Assembly (NCBI GenBank): GCA_013297575.1
Contig: JAAFHO010000303.1
Coordinates: 1 to 7,070 of the forward strand
Source: Chitinophagales bacterium
GTDB lineage: Bacteria; Bacteroidota; Bacteroidia; Chitinophagales; Saprospiraceae
Direction of reading: 5' to 3'
Length of the DNA: 7,070 nucleotides
This document shows positions 1-6,308 of the stretch, piece by piece. How positions within the stretch are numbered: position 1 is the stretch's first letter; each line of letters opens with the position of its first letter. The notes under the pieces are model-generated. The model was not told the origin of the DNA, did no database searches, and saw only the letters and a program-made list of their open reading frames with translations. A program made the position numbers and the translations under genes.

Positions 1-668
1 CCATCATTCGTGTACCAGTGGCCATTTTTACGCATTTTACGCATTCGGAAACGGATAAACAGGAAAATCAGGAAAAAGACGATGATCATAAAAAAGAATG
101 CAGTATCTACACCTATTTCGTCATTTTGTGCCGTACGTTCAAATTCGCCGGAAAGTGCTTTAATGATTTCGTTCGTACCCTCGTCTAAGCCTTTATAGTA
201 TTGTTGTGCCCTGAACGCTGGGCTTATCGTATTGCGAATAATCCGACCAGAAGTAAGATCGGTAAGTCCGCCCTCTGCACCGTAGCCTGTGGCGATAAAC
301 ACACCGCGGTCAGGTTGTTCTGTTTTTACCAGTAGAACTACGCCGTTTTTTTTCTTTTTGTCACCAATACCCCATTGATTGCCCAGTTCAAAAGCATAAG
401 AGGCACGGTCGTAATCACCCAAGTCAGGGCGGATCATTACCACAATTTGGGTGGAAGTACTGTCCCAATAGCGGCGTAATTTGTATTCTAAATTTGATTT
501 TTCGGTACCTGAAAGCCAACCGGAGTAATCGTGGACATATACAGCAGGGACAGGTTTAGGCGGAATAACATTATTGTTTTGCGCAAAAACAGTAGTAAAT
601 GTGCAAAAAAAGGCAAAAACGGCGATCAATAATCGGAAACTACCAACAAGACATTTCTTTTGCACCAT
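1..668 (-). CDS. TPM-domain membrane protein (YgcG-like), C-terminus cut by window edge
   Basis: This frame is open from an ATG at 668 to the left edge, giving 222 codons with no stop, so the C-terminus is missing. Residues 1-29 form a signal peptide: KK near the start, a hydrophobic core (LLIAVFAFFCTFTTV), and a probable cut after VFA before QNN. Residues about 43-175 are a TPM domain, with VHDYSGWLS, a QIVVMIRPDLGDYD strand, an ELGNQWGIGDKKKKNGVVLLV core and the FIATGYGAEGGLTD motif. Residues 190-207 (FFFMIIVFFLIFLFIRF) are a membrane helix, followed by a basic stretch (RMRKMRKNG). The expected topology is an exported TPM domain with a cytoplasmic tail; in relatives the tail is usually Gly-rich. 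It is the last visible gene of a lemA-TPM-TPM run. An in-frame ATG at 707 overlaps the stop of the previous gene by 8 nt and would add 13 residues. I prefer 668 because it gives an ordinary signal peptide. The molecular role of TPM proteins is unsettled; phosphatase activity and membrane-protein quality-control roles have been proposed in homologues. Confidence 0.85.
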   Translation of the reverse strand, partial: MVQKKCLVGSFRLLIAVFAFFCTFTTVFAQNNNVIPPKPVPAVYVHDYSGWLSGTEKSNLEYKLRRYWDSTSTQIVVMIRPDLGDYDRASYAFELGNQWGIGDKKKKNGVVLLVKTEQPDRGVFIATGYGAEGGLTDLTSGRIIRNTISPAFRAQQYYKGLDEGTNEIIKALSGEFERTAQNDEIGVDTAFFFMIIVFFLIFLFIRFRMRKMRKNGHWYTND

Positions 669-699
669 ATTAAATGTCTGCCTATTTAAGTCGTATATA

Positions 700-1128
700 C
701 TATCCATAAATAATATCGTTTGGTAATTCGTTAGGATTGTTATTTTTGTCTGCCGGAAAATTGATTTTTAGTATGTCCCCAATTTCATGAATTACGGTAC
801 AAATACCCGCACATGATTCGTCTTTTTGTAAATAACGGCGCAAGAGGTGTTTTTCTTTTTCCCAAAAAAGTTGGCCGGCTCTTTCATGCACACCCGAGTC
901 GCCCCAAATTGCAAATTGCCTTGCAGTATGGGCAATATAGATTAAAACGCCATTCCTGTTTTGCGTTTCGTTCATTTTATGCGTAGCAAATAATTCAGCA
1001 GCACGGTCCACAGGATCATCTGCATCGCAAAAATCTTCCATAAAAACACGAATTTCGCCACTGGTTTTTAGTTCCGCAACACGAATCGCTTCAACTATAC
1101 GACTTTCTTCTTCTTTGGTAAAAAACAT
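700..1128 (-). CDS. small soluble TPM-domain protein
   Basis: This 142-residue protein consists almost entirely of one TPM domain. It opens with FFTKEEESRIVEAIRVAELKTSG, the amphipathic helix typical of cytosolic TPM proteins. It continues with EIRVFMED, a DPVDRAAELFATHKM helix, the NRNGVLIYIAH strand, and the FAIWGDSGVHERAG segment that corresponds to the ATGYG region of exported paralogues. There is no signal peptide or membrane segment, so it is probably cytoplasmic. It sits between lemA and the membrane-anchored TPM gene on the same strand. Its stop falls 31 nt before the preferred start of the next gene, or overlaps by 8 nt the alternative start at 707, which suggests co-transcription and possibly translational coupling. 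LemA plus one soluble and one exported TPM protein is a recurrent arrangement in Bacteroidota. The biochemical function is not known, and the family call rests on recognisable motifs only. Confidence 0.85.
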   Translation of the reverse strand: MFFTKEEESRIVEAIRVAELKTSGEIRVFMEDFCDADDPVDRAAELFATHKMNETQNRNGVLIYIAHTARQFAIWGDSGVHERAGQLFWEKEKHLLRRYLQKDESCAGICTVIHEIGDILKINFPADKNNNPNELPNDIIYG

Positions 1129-1156
1129 GGCTTAGTTTTTTTATTTAAATCATCGG

Positions 1157-1220
1157 ATGGATTCGGCTATTGGTATCATCATAAGCATAACAAGATGATG
1201 ATACCAATAGCCGAATCCAT
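1157..1220. repeat. perfect 26-bp inverted repeat with 12-nt loop
   Basis: The left arm at 1157-1182 (beginning ATGGATTCGGCTATTGG) is the exact reverse complement of the right arm at 1195-1220. The loop at 1183-1194 is AAGCATAACAAG. It lies in the 117-bp gap between the restored lemA stop and the next gene, so it would be transcribed as a very stable hairpin. Neither side is followed directly by a T tract: on the minus strand the stem runs into CCGATGATTTAAATAA. It is therefore not a standard rho-independent terminator. It may limit read-through, set the lemA:TPM mRNA ratio or protect the lemA 3' end, or it may be a small inserted repeat. The structure is certain; the role is inferred. Confidence 0.9.
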
Positions 1221-1245
1221 TGAAAATTGGCATTATTGGTATTTC

Positions 1246-1844
1246 TTATTTGAAATTAACCGTCGGTGCTTTTTCTGCACCTGCCTGTGATTGGAAATAA
1301 GGCTTTGGCGAGAAACCAAACATACCTGCAAAAAGCGCCATTGGGAAACGACGAATGCTAGCATTGTAATCATTTACAGATTCATTAAAGTTTTTACGCT
1401 CCAACGCAATTCGATTTCAGTGCCTTCTAATTGCTTTTGCAAATCCATAAAATTAGCATTGGCTTTAAGTTCTGGGTACCGCTCGGATACGACCATAAGT
1501 CGGCTCAATGCACCGCCAAGCCCTTGTTGTGCTTGATCGAAGTTTTTCAAAGACTCATCTGTCATATTAGAAGGGTCAATGGTTACACTTGTGGCCTTAG
1601 AACGCGCTTCAATCACTGCGGTAATGGTTTCTTTTTCAAAATTGGCATAACCCTGCACGGTATTAACCAAATTGGGGATCAAATCGGCCCTACGTTGGTA
1701 CTGGTTTTCTACCTGCGACCATGCTTTTTTAACCCCTTCATCCAAACCGACGGCAGTGTTATAAGAGCCGCACATACTCAATAAAAGTACAGCCACTAAT
1801 CCTAAAATGATGAGTGGCATAAATTTGCGTAAATCAAAGTTCAT
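1246..1844 (-). pseudogene. lemA: LemA family protein, frameshifted near the 3' end
   Basis: LemA proteins are small membrane-anchored proteins with a long helical extracytoplasmic domain of unknown biochemical role. From the ATG at 1844 the protein has a short N-terminus, a membrane helix at about 9-24 (MPLIILGLVAVLLLSM), and then the family signature GLDEGVKKAWSQVENQYQRRADLIPNLVNTVQGYANFE. The reading continues correctly to LQKQLEGTE (residue 143), then shifts and stops at 1374 after 13 unrelated residues, giving a 156-residue product. Adding one A to the run opposite 1415-1417 restores NRIALERKNF, then NESVNDYNASIRRFP, FGFSPKPYF and a stop at 1246, for 199 residues in all and with every family motif. 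I chose 1844 over the in-frame ATG at 1910 because the likely promoter at 1877-1884 lies inside that extension. Cys25 follows S-M, a poor lipobox, so lipidation is doubtful. Either a real recent mutation or a homopolymer sequencing error explains the break. Confidence 0.9.
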
Positions 1845-1876
1845 AATTCGAGTTGTTTTAGTGAATAATCTAGTTG

Positions 1877-1884
1877 CAAAGATA
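1877..1884 (-). promoter_or_regulatory. putative lemA promoter -7 element (TATCTTTG)
   Basis: On the minus strand TATCTTTG matches the Bacteroidota -7 consensus TAnnTTTG exactly. It sits 32 nt upstream of the ATG at 1844, which implies a leader of roughly 25 nt. A clear -33 TTG is not visible; the upstream stretch is AT-rich (AATTTTAAAATC). It supports 1844 as the lemA start. Confidence 0.55.
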
Positions 1885-1917
1885 GTGAAAATGATTTTAA
1901 AATTGCTCATTAAATAG

Positions 1918-1966
1918 AAAAACCCCTATAAATCAAGTAACATGATGCACCAGATTTATAAGGGTT
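1918..1966 (-). terminator. rho-independent terminator after the A-type carrier gene
   Basis: Arms 1953-1966 and 1921-1934 pair over 14 positions with one mismatch (AACCCTTATAAATC against GATTTATAGGGGTT on the minus strand), with an 18-nt loop. On the minus strand the stem runs straight into TTTTT at 1922-1918. It begins 32 bases past the stop of the gene at 1999-2352 and lies just upstream of the lemA promoter, so it separates the two units. Confidence 0.75.
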
Positions 1967-1998
1967 GCTATTTAGTACTAATGGCTATTCTATTTTAA

Positions 1999-2352
1999 CT
2001 AAGCAGAAAAAGAGGTGCCGCAGCCACAAGATGAAGTGGCGTTCGGGTTATTGAAGGTAAATCCTCTATTTTCCAGACCGTGTATAAAGTCAACTTCCAT
2101 GCCGATCAAATAGATCGCATGAGATTTGTTCATGGTGACACGTAATCCATTGCTTTCAAATACGTTATCATTCTCATCAATAGCATCGAAACCAAGGATA
2201 TAGGTAAAACCGGAGCATCCACCTCCTTTTACGCCCACGCGAAGCGCGTAATCTGAAGGGATTTCAGGTTGAGATGCAAGAATTTTTTTGAGTTCAATGA
2301 TTGCGCCATCTGTGAGTTGAATTGGCGCAGTTGCTACAGTTTGAGCACCCAT
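1999..2352 (-). CDS. A-type iron-sulfur cluster carrier (ErpA/IscA/HesB family)
   Basis: The 117 residues cover the whole HesB/IscA fold: an N-terminal helix (LTDGAIIELKKILASQ), RVGVKGGGCSGFTY, LGFDAIDENDNVFESNGLRV, YLIGMEVDFIHGLENRGFTFNNPNA and the C-terminal SSCGCGTSF. The three cluster-binding cysteines are present at 46, 109 and 111. Family members bind a [2Fe-2S] or [4Fe-4S] cluster as dimers and deliver it to apoproteins in the cytoplasm. The GMEVDFIHGLENRGF wording is closer to ErpA/SufA-type proteins than to the second A-type protein at 6309-6635. The gene stands alone between a probable promoter at 2424 and a terminator at 1966, not inside a suf or isc cluster, which suits a general carrier. 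ErpA, SufA and IscA cannot be told apart safely by eye, so no symbol is given. Confidence 0.9.
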   Translation of the reverse strand: MGAQTVATAPIQLTDGAIIELKKILASQPEIPSDYALRVGVKGGGCSGFTYILGFDAIDENDNVFESNGLRVTMNKSHAIYLIGMEVDFIHGLENRGFTFNNPNATSSCGCGTSFSA

Positions 2353-2423
2353 ATTGATATATTATTTATTATTTTTGATATAATGTTTTGTATTAGATCC
2401 AACTGTTACTTTTGAATCGGGTA

Positions 2424-2431
2424 CAAAGTTA
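2424..2431 (-). promoter_or_regulatory. putative promoter -7 element (TAACTTTG) for the A-type carrier gene
   Basis: TAACTTTG on the minus strand matches TAnnTTTG. It lies 72 nt upstream of the ATG at 2352, in the 109-bp gap after the aminotransferase gene. No TTG is found at the ideal -33 distance, so this is a moderate call. No terminator is visible in the same gap, so read-through from the aminotransferase is possible. Confidence 0.45.
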
Positions 2432-2461
2432 CAGGTAAAAACAATACTGCGACGGAAAAGT

Positions 2462-3658
2462 TTATTTCAATCGTGCTAAAACGTCTTTCATACGACGAAC
2501 GGCTTCGCGCAATAGTGCCTCGGATGCGGCATAACTAAGTCGGAAACAATTTGGATCGCCAAATGCTGCTCCAGAAACTAGTGCAACATGTGCATTCGTC
2601 ATTACATAATCGCAAAAATCATCGGCATCTTTAATGGTCGTTATGCCATCGCTTTTGCCAAAAAACGCGCTAATATCGGGAAAAATATAAAACGCACCAT
2701 CCGGTAAATTGGTTTTAATACCCGGAATCTCTTCCAACATATTCAAAACAATATCGCGGCGTTCGCGGAAGGCTTCGCGCATATTGTCTGTTGGCGTAAG
2801 GTCGCTCATCAATGCTACCGCACCTGCTTTTTGTCCAAATGAAGAGGCTCCGCTGGTCACTTGACCTTGTATTTTGGAACAAGCGTCGGCGATAAACTTA
2901 GGCGCGCCCATATAACCCAAACGCCAGCCTGTCATGGCGAATCCTTTAGCAAAACCGTTGATGGTAATCGTACGATCTTTTACATTTGGGAACGATCCAA
3001 TGCTTACATGTTCGTGGGTAAAATTGATATATTCGTAGATTTCGTCGCTGATAATCAATACATTATCATGCTTTGCAATCACATCTGCATATGCTTGAAG
3101 TTCGTCACGGGTAAATACTGTACCAGTTGGATTACAAGGCGATGAAAAGATAACAAACTTTGTTTTTGGCGTAATGGCCTTTTCTAATTGCTCTGGGCTA
3201 GGCTTGAAATCTTGATCTACACCCGCATATACGCATACAGGAGTGGCTTCTGCCATTTTTACGATTTCGAGGTAAGACACCCAATATGGCGCGAATAAAA
3301 TCGCTTCATCGCCTGGATTGAGGAGTGCTTGGCAAAGGTTATACACGGTTTGTTTAGCGCCATTGCTCACCACAATTTGCTCTGGGCGGTATTCCAAGTT
3401 ATTATCGCGCTTGAATTTTTCACTAATGGCCTTCGTCAATTCTGGCAAACCAGATACAGGTGTGTATTTGGTATAACCATCTTTAAGTGCCTGATAAGCG
3501 GCTTCAGTGATGTGGGTAGGTGTGTCAAAATCAGGTTCGCCGAGGCTCAAACTGATCACATCGTGGCCTTGGGCGCGCAATTCGCGGGCCATACGGGCCA
3601 TTTTCAGGGTTTCTGATTCGGAAAGCGCTTCTACGCGATTGGATAAAACTTGTTGCAT
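2462..3658 (-). CDS. class I PLP-dependent aminotransferase (aspartate aminotransferase type)
   Basis: The 398-residue protein has the full fold type I layout and the usual family length. It transfers an amino group between an amino acid, most likely aspartate, and 2-oxoglutarate in the cytoplasm, using pyridoxal phosphate. Visible landmarks are LSLGEPDFDTP (37-47), GYTKYTPVSGLPELTKAI (61-78), the cofactor-stacking aromatic in PYWVSYL (Trp126), SPCNPTGTVF with Asn176, SDEIYEYI with Asp205 and Tyr208, the Schiff-base Lys238 in NGFAKGFAMTGWRLGY, and the carboxylate-binding Arg373 in CFRLSYA. Many relatives have Ser before the lysine; here it is Ala237. The ATG at 3658 gives the normal start for this subgroup (LSNRVEALSESETLKMA) and lies about 30 nt below a good promoter. 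Substrate choice within the subgroup (aspartate, prephenate, aromatic) cannot be decided from the sequence, so aspC is not assigned. It is transcribed divergently from the TMTC-like gene. Confidence 0.9.
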   Translation of the reverse strand: MQQVLSNRVEALSESETLKMARMARELRAQGHDVISLSLGEPDFDTPTHITEAAYQALKDGYTKYTPVSGLPELTKAISEKFKRDNNLEYRPEQIVVSNGAKQTVYNLCQALLNPGDEAILFAPYWVSYLEIVKMAEATPVCVYAGVDQDFKPSPEQLEKAITPKTKFVIFSSPCNPTGTVFTRDELQAYADVIAKHDNVLIISDEIYEYINFTHEHVSIGSFPNVKDRTITINGFAKGFAMTGWRLGYMGAPKFIADACSKIQGQVTSGASSFGQKAGAVALMSDLTPTDNMREAFRERRDIVLNMLEEIPGIKTNLPDGAFYIFPDISAFFGKSDGITTIKDADDFCDYVMTNAHVALVSGAAFGDPNCFRLSYAASEALLREAVRRMKDVLARLK

Positions 3659-3687
3659 GGGTGTTAAAATGCTTGTGTTTGCGGGCG

Positions 3688-3716
3688 CAAAAGTAATAAA
3701 AAGTACTGGAAATCAA
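3688..3716 (-). promoter_or_regulatory. aminotransferase gene promoter (TTG-18 nt-TACTTTTG)
   Basis: On the minus strand TTG (3716-3714) is followed after 18 nt by TACTTTTG (3695-3688), matching the Bacteroidota -33/-7 pattern. The expected start of transcription is near 3681, giving a leader of about 23 nt to the ATG at 3658. Confidence 0.7.
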
Positions 3717-3832
3717 TTACTTTTAGTGGTAAATTCAATTATTTTAGGTGGGCAATGAAAAATTAGACACGCCCGTTGTCCAATATAATGTTGACGGTAC
3801 TAAATTTTGTTAAATCTACTGTGTTGAAGTAA

Positions 3833-3862
3833 TTGTCATTTCGTATTTTTTATTTACGTTTG
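3833..3862 (+). promoter_or_regulatory. plus-strand promoter (TTG-19 nt-TACGTTTG)
   Basis: TTG at 3833-3835, a 19-nt spacer and TACGTTTG at 3855-3862 match the Bacteroidota pattern closely. Transcription should start near 3869. The next plus-strand gene begins at 4290, so a transcript from here would have a leader of about 420 nt that contains the whole palindrome cluster. No equally good promoter was found nearer to 4290; GACATTAGAGTTTGAG near 4184-4199 has one base too many between TA and TTTG. Confidence 0.6.
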
Positions 3863-3961
3863 CAGCTGCTTTTACTAAGATATAATATAAGCATGCGGAT
3901 AATGGGCGGGATTTTGTAAATGCTTGAAAATCAATGGTTAGTCGCCAGGTCAACAATATGC

Positions 3962-4166
3962 CAACCACGGAGTGGTTGAACTTGAATAGCCCTGAATGAA
4001 ATTCGGGGTCGTGGTGTGCGGCAATGTTTTAATAACCACGGAGTGGTTGAACGTCAACGTATTATGCGCGTTTCATTAAGTTCAACCCTTCCAGGGTTGT
4101 CAAACGTATCCCCTTAATCCCCGAATTCCATTCGGGGCTATTCAAGTTTGACCCCTATCAGGGTCA
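3962..4166. repeat. mirror-image cluster of six REP-like palindromes
   Basis: Six short stem-loops occur in order. P1 is CAACCAC-GGA-GTGGTTG at 3962-3978. P2 is CCCTGAAT-GAA-ATTCGGGG at 3990-4008. P3 is AACCAC-GGA-GTGGTT at 4034-4048. P4 is CAACCCT-TCC-AGGGTTG at 4083-4099. P5 is CCCCGAAT-TCC-ATTCGGGG at 4119-4137. P6 is TGACCC-CTATCA-GGGTCA at 4149-4166. P1-P3 have GGA or GAA loops, while P4 and P5 have the complement TCC, so the right half is the left half inverted (P1/P6, P2/P5, P3/P4). The blocks 3979-4008 and 4119-4148 are inverted copies matching at 28 of 30 positions. The 19-nt word from 3963 is repeated exactly at 4034-4052. This resembles REP/BIME elements mobilised by RAYT transposases, but no such gene is in the window. 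Confidence 0.8.
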
Positions 4167-4289
4167 GGATTCTCTTAAACTGACGACATTAGAGTTTGAG
4201 TCACGCCGACACTATGCAACTATCTAATAATCAGTGCTTTATCCTAATATTTAATCAGCATTAATCATAAAAAGTGAACTAGCAATAAG

Positions 4290-6197
4290 ATGTCAAAACA
4301 ACAAAAAAAAGCAACTAATAAGGTAGAAACGGTATCAAAAACGGCCAATTTAGCCACAAATACTCCTGAACAAAGGGGGAAAACGGCGTTATATTATGCG
4401 GGCATTTTGGCGGCTGTTGCTTTGGTGCTGTATCTGCCAACACTGGGTCATGGTTTTGTATTGGATGATCCTTTGGTGACCACTTTAAATGCTTATGTTC
4501 AAAAAGGTTTTGCGGGCTTAGGGGATATTTTTGCGCATAGTTATCGCGCAGGATCATCCGTTTCTACCGATTCGGAATATATGTACCGTCCTTTATCGGT
4601 TGCCATGTTTGCGATAGAATGGGCTATTGTCCCCAAAAATGCCGGTATACACCACTTTATGAATGTATTATGGTATGCCGCGTCTATTGGGCTTACTTTT
4701 TTATTTTTACGCAAAATGTTGGGTGCGGAGCGTTGGTTGATCGCATTTGGAGCCACTTTATTGTTTGCGATCCATCCGTTACATGTTGAAGTCGTTGCCA
4801 ATATCAAGAGCAGGGACGAAATCATGAGTTATTGCTTTAGCATACTTTCCTTGTATTTTTTGTTTGAAGCCACCGAAGGGAAACCGAAACGGACGATCTA
4901 TGCTATTGTCGCTTTTTTGTTGGCTATGTTGGCCAAAGAAGGTGCGGTAACGCTTTTGTTTATTGCGCCTTTGGCCTTGTATGTATTTGGCAAAAAAGAG
5001 GATTGGAAGTCGGGATTGGTGCTTTTTGTGCCATTTATATTGTGGTTTTTGGTACGTTATGCAATAATGGGTAAATTATCTTATACCCCAGATTTTAATG
5101 ATAATCAATTAGTTGCAGCGAGTTTGATGGAACGGTGGGCTACTGGTTTTGGGGTATTGGCCAAGTACCTTCAATTGTTGATTTTACCTATTGGTTTATC
5201 GTGGGATTACTCCTTTAATATGATTCCGACCGTGGGGTGGGGGAGTCCGTGGTCGATTGGTTCGCTGGTGTTACATTTGGGTTTGGCGGGGTTTGGTATT
5301 TGGGGTATCCGACAAAAAAATATATTTGCTTATTGTGCTTTAGCCTATTTAGCATCGATGGCTTTGTATAGTAATTTGTTGATGTTGATCGGGACTATGA
5401 TGGGCGACCGGCTTACCTATCAGGCTTCTTTGTGGTTTTGTTTAGCGATGGTATTGTTGTTGGCTAAAGTCTTGAAATTTGAAGGAGATAGCAGTCTTGA
5501 TACATGGTTGCCGGGTAAAAATGCAGTATCATTATTGGGCGCAACGGGTGCTATTGCGCTACTGGGTGCGCTACTTACTTTCCAACGCAGTGCTGCATGG
5601 AAAGACAATTATACCTTAGTCACGACAGATGCTAAAACAACCGCATCTAGTTTTCGGGCATTGCAGGCCATTGGAGAGGAGACTTTATTAAAATATGCCG
5701 ATAAAGCAACGCCTCCAAAGGACACTGCTGCATTGTTGCAACAATCTTTGGATGGTTTTGAGCGTAGCCACCAGATTCGACCTACTTTTAATAATGCGCT
5801 TGGACTGGGTAATGTGGCCTATTTTAAAAAGAATTACGCCAAGGCTGCTCAATATTTTGAGGAATCGTACAAGTTAATGCCCGGGAAAATGTCGAAAGAT
5901 CGTTTGGTAACGACTTATCGGGAGTGGGGCAGGTACGAAGGACAGGCTAAAGGAAATCTTCCACAAGCGATTGAGTATTTCCAAAAATCATTTGCGTACG
6001 ATTCAACAGATACTCAAACCTTGATTGATCTTGGAACGGCGTATGCTATGTCGCAAAGACCAGATCGCGCTGTGATTTATATGGAAAAAGCGTTGAAAGG
6101 TGCGCCTAAAGATGAGGTTTTGCGTAGGAATTTGTCGTTGGCGTATCAGCAATTGGGTATGGCGGATAAGGCTGCTGCGATAATGAGTGGGAACTAG
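4290..6197 (+). CDS. TMTC-like GT-C membrane glycosyltransferase with C-terminal TPRs
   Basis: This 635-residue protein begins with a Lys/Gln-rich cytoplasmic tail (1-32). About 12 membrane helices follow, between residues 33 and 430, and then a soluble domain. The first outer loop has the acidic pair Asp59-Asp60 in GHGFVLDDPLV. Further motifs are YRPLSV (99-104), HPLHVEVVANIKSRDE (162-177), AKEGAV (215-220) and GDRLTYQASLWFCLA (372-386). Their order matches the eukaryotic TMTC O-mannosyltransferases, in which an acid in the first loop is needed for catalysis and the donor is a lipid-linked sugar. Residues about 500-635 carry three to four TPRs (GNVAYFKKNYAKAAQYFEESYKLMP, GNLPQAIEYFQKSFAYD, DLGTAYAMSQRPDRAVIYMEKALKGAP, NLSLAYQQLGMADKAAAIM). 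The likely role is transfer of a sugar to exported protein or glycan, with donor and acceptor unknown. The gene is monocistronic, with divergent and convergent neighbours. The ATG is preceded by A-rich sequence without a Shine-Dalgarno site. Confidence 0.8.
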   Translation: MSKQQKKATNKVETVSKTANLATNTPEQRGKTALYYAGILAAVALVLYLPTLGHGFVLDDPLVTTLNAYVQKGFAGLGDIFAHSYRAGSSVSTDSEYMYRPLSVAMFAIEWAIVPKNAGIHHFMNVLWYAASIGLTFLFLRKMLGAERWLIAFGATLLFAIHPLHVEVVANIKSRDEIMSYCFSILSLYFLFEATEGKPKRTIYAIVAFLLAMLAKEGAVTLLFIAPLALYVFGKKEDWKSGLVLFVPFILWFLVRYAIMGKLSYTPDFNDNQLVAASLMERWATGFGVLAKYLQLLILPIGLSWDYSFNMIPTVGWGSPWSIGSLVLHLGLAGFGIWGIRQKNIFAYCALAYLASMALYSNLLMLIGTMMGDRLTYQASLWFCLAMVLLLAKVLKFEGDSSLDTWLPGKNAVSLLGATGAIALLGALLTFQRSAAWKDNYTLVTTDAKTTASSFRALQAIGEETLLKYADKATPPKDTAALLQQSLDGFERSHQIRPTFNNALGLGNVAYFKKNYAKAAQYFEESYKLMPGKMSKDRLVTTYREWGRYEGQAKGNLPQAIEYFQKSFAYDSTDTQTLIDLGTAYAMSQRPDRAVIYMEKALKGAPKDEVLRRNLSLAYQQLGMADKAAAIMSGN

Positions 6198-6225
6198 ATA
6201 TTATGTTTGTCGCTGAATGCTCAAT

Positions 6226-6285
6226 AAAAAAAGCGTAATACACTTCATCTTGGTTTTACCCAATGAAGCATATTACGCTTTTATA
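6226..6285. terminator. bidirectional rho-independent terminator
   Basis: AAAAGCGTAATA (6229-6240) pairs perfectly with TATTACGCTTTT (6271-6282). An inner stem (CTTCA with TGAAG, TTGG with CCAA) extends the hairpin. On the plus strand it ends in TTTTATATTT. On the minus strand the left arm gives a run of seven T (6232-6226). It lies between the TMTC-like gene, which ends at 6197, and iscA, which ends at 6309, and can stop both. Confidence 0.85.
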
Positions 6286-6308
6286 TTTCCTAAGGTATAA
6301 AAAACGAT

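Larger units (their letters stand above)
3717..4289. other. 573-bp intergenic region between divergent genes
   Basis: No convincing protein gene is seen here on either strand; the longest plausible starts meet stops within a few codons. It contains a plus-strand promoter (3833-3862), an AT-rich stretch to about 3960, the palindrome cluster (3962-4166), and an AT-rich segment of about 120 bp up to the start of the TMTC-like gene. No insertion-sequence gene or remnant was found. Confidence 0.75.

Noticed and set aside
10..198. Plus-strand 62-codon open frame
   Set aside because: It is antisense to the partial TPM-domain gene, whose signal peptide, domain and membrane helix are clear.
1157..1220. 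Rho-independent terminator for lemA
   Set aside because: The hairpin is strong, but no T tract follows it on the minus strand.
1431..1784. Plus-strand open frame of 117 codons
   Set aside because: It lies opposite the lemA coding sequence and has no recognisable protein features; it is a shadow frame.
1845..1910. N-terminal extension of LemA from the ATG at 1910
   Set aside because: The extra 22 residues have no family counterpart, and the likely promoter (1877-1884) lies inside them.
2861..3758. Plus-strand open frames of 83 to 95 codons opposite the aminotransferase
   Set aside because: They are antisense to a well-supported gene and show no domain or start signal.
3962..4166. CRISPR array
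   Set aside because: Repeats are short palindromes in both orientations with uneven spacing and no constant spacer length, and no cas gene is present.
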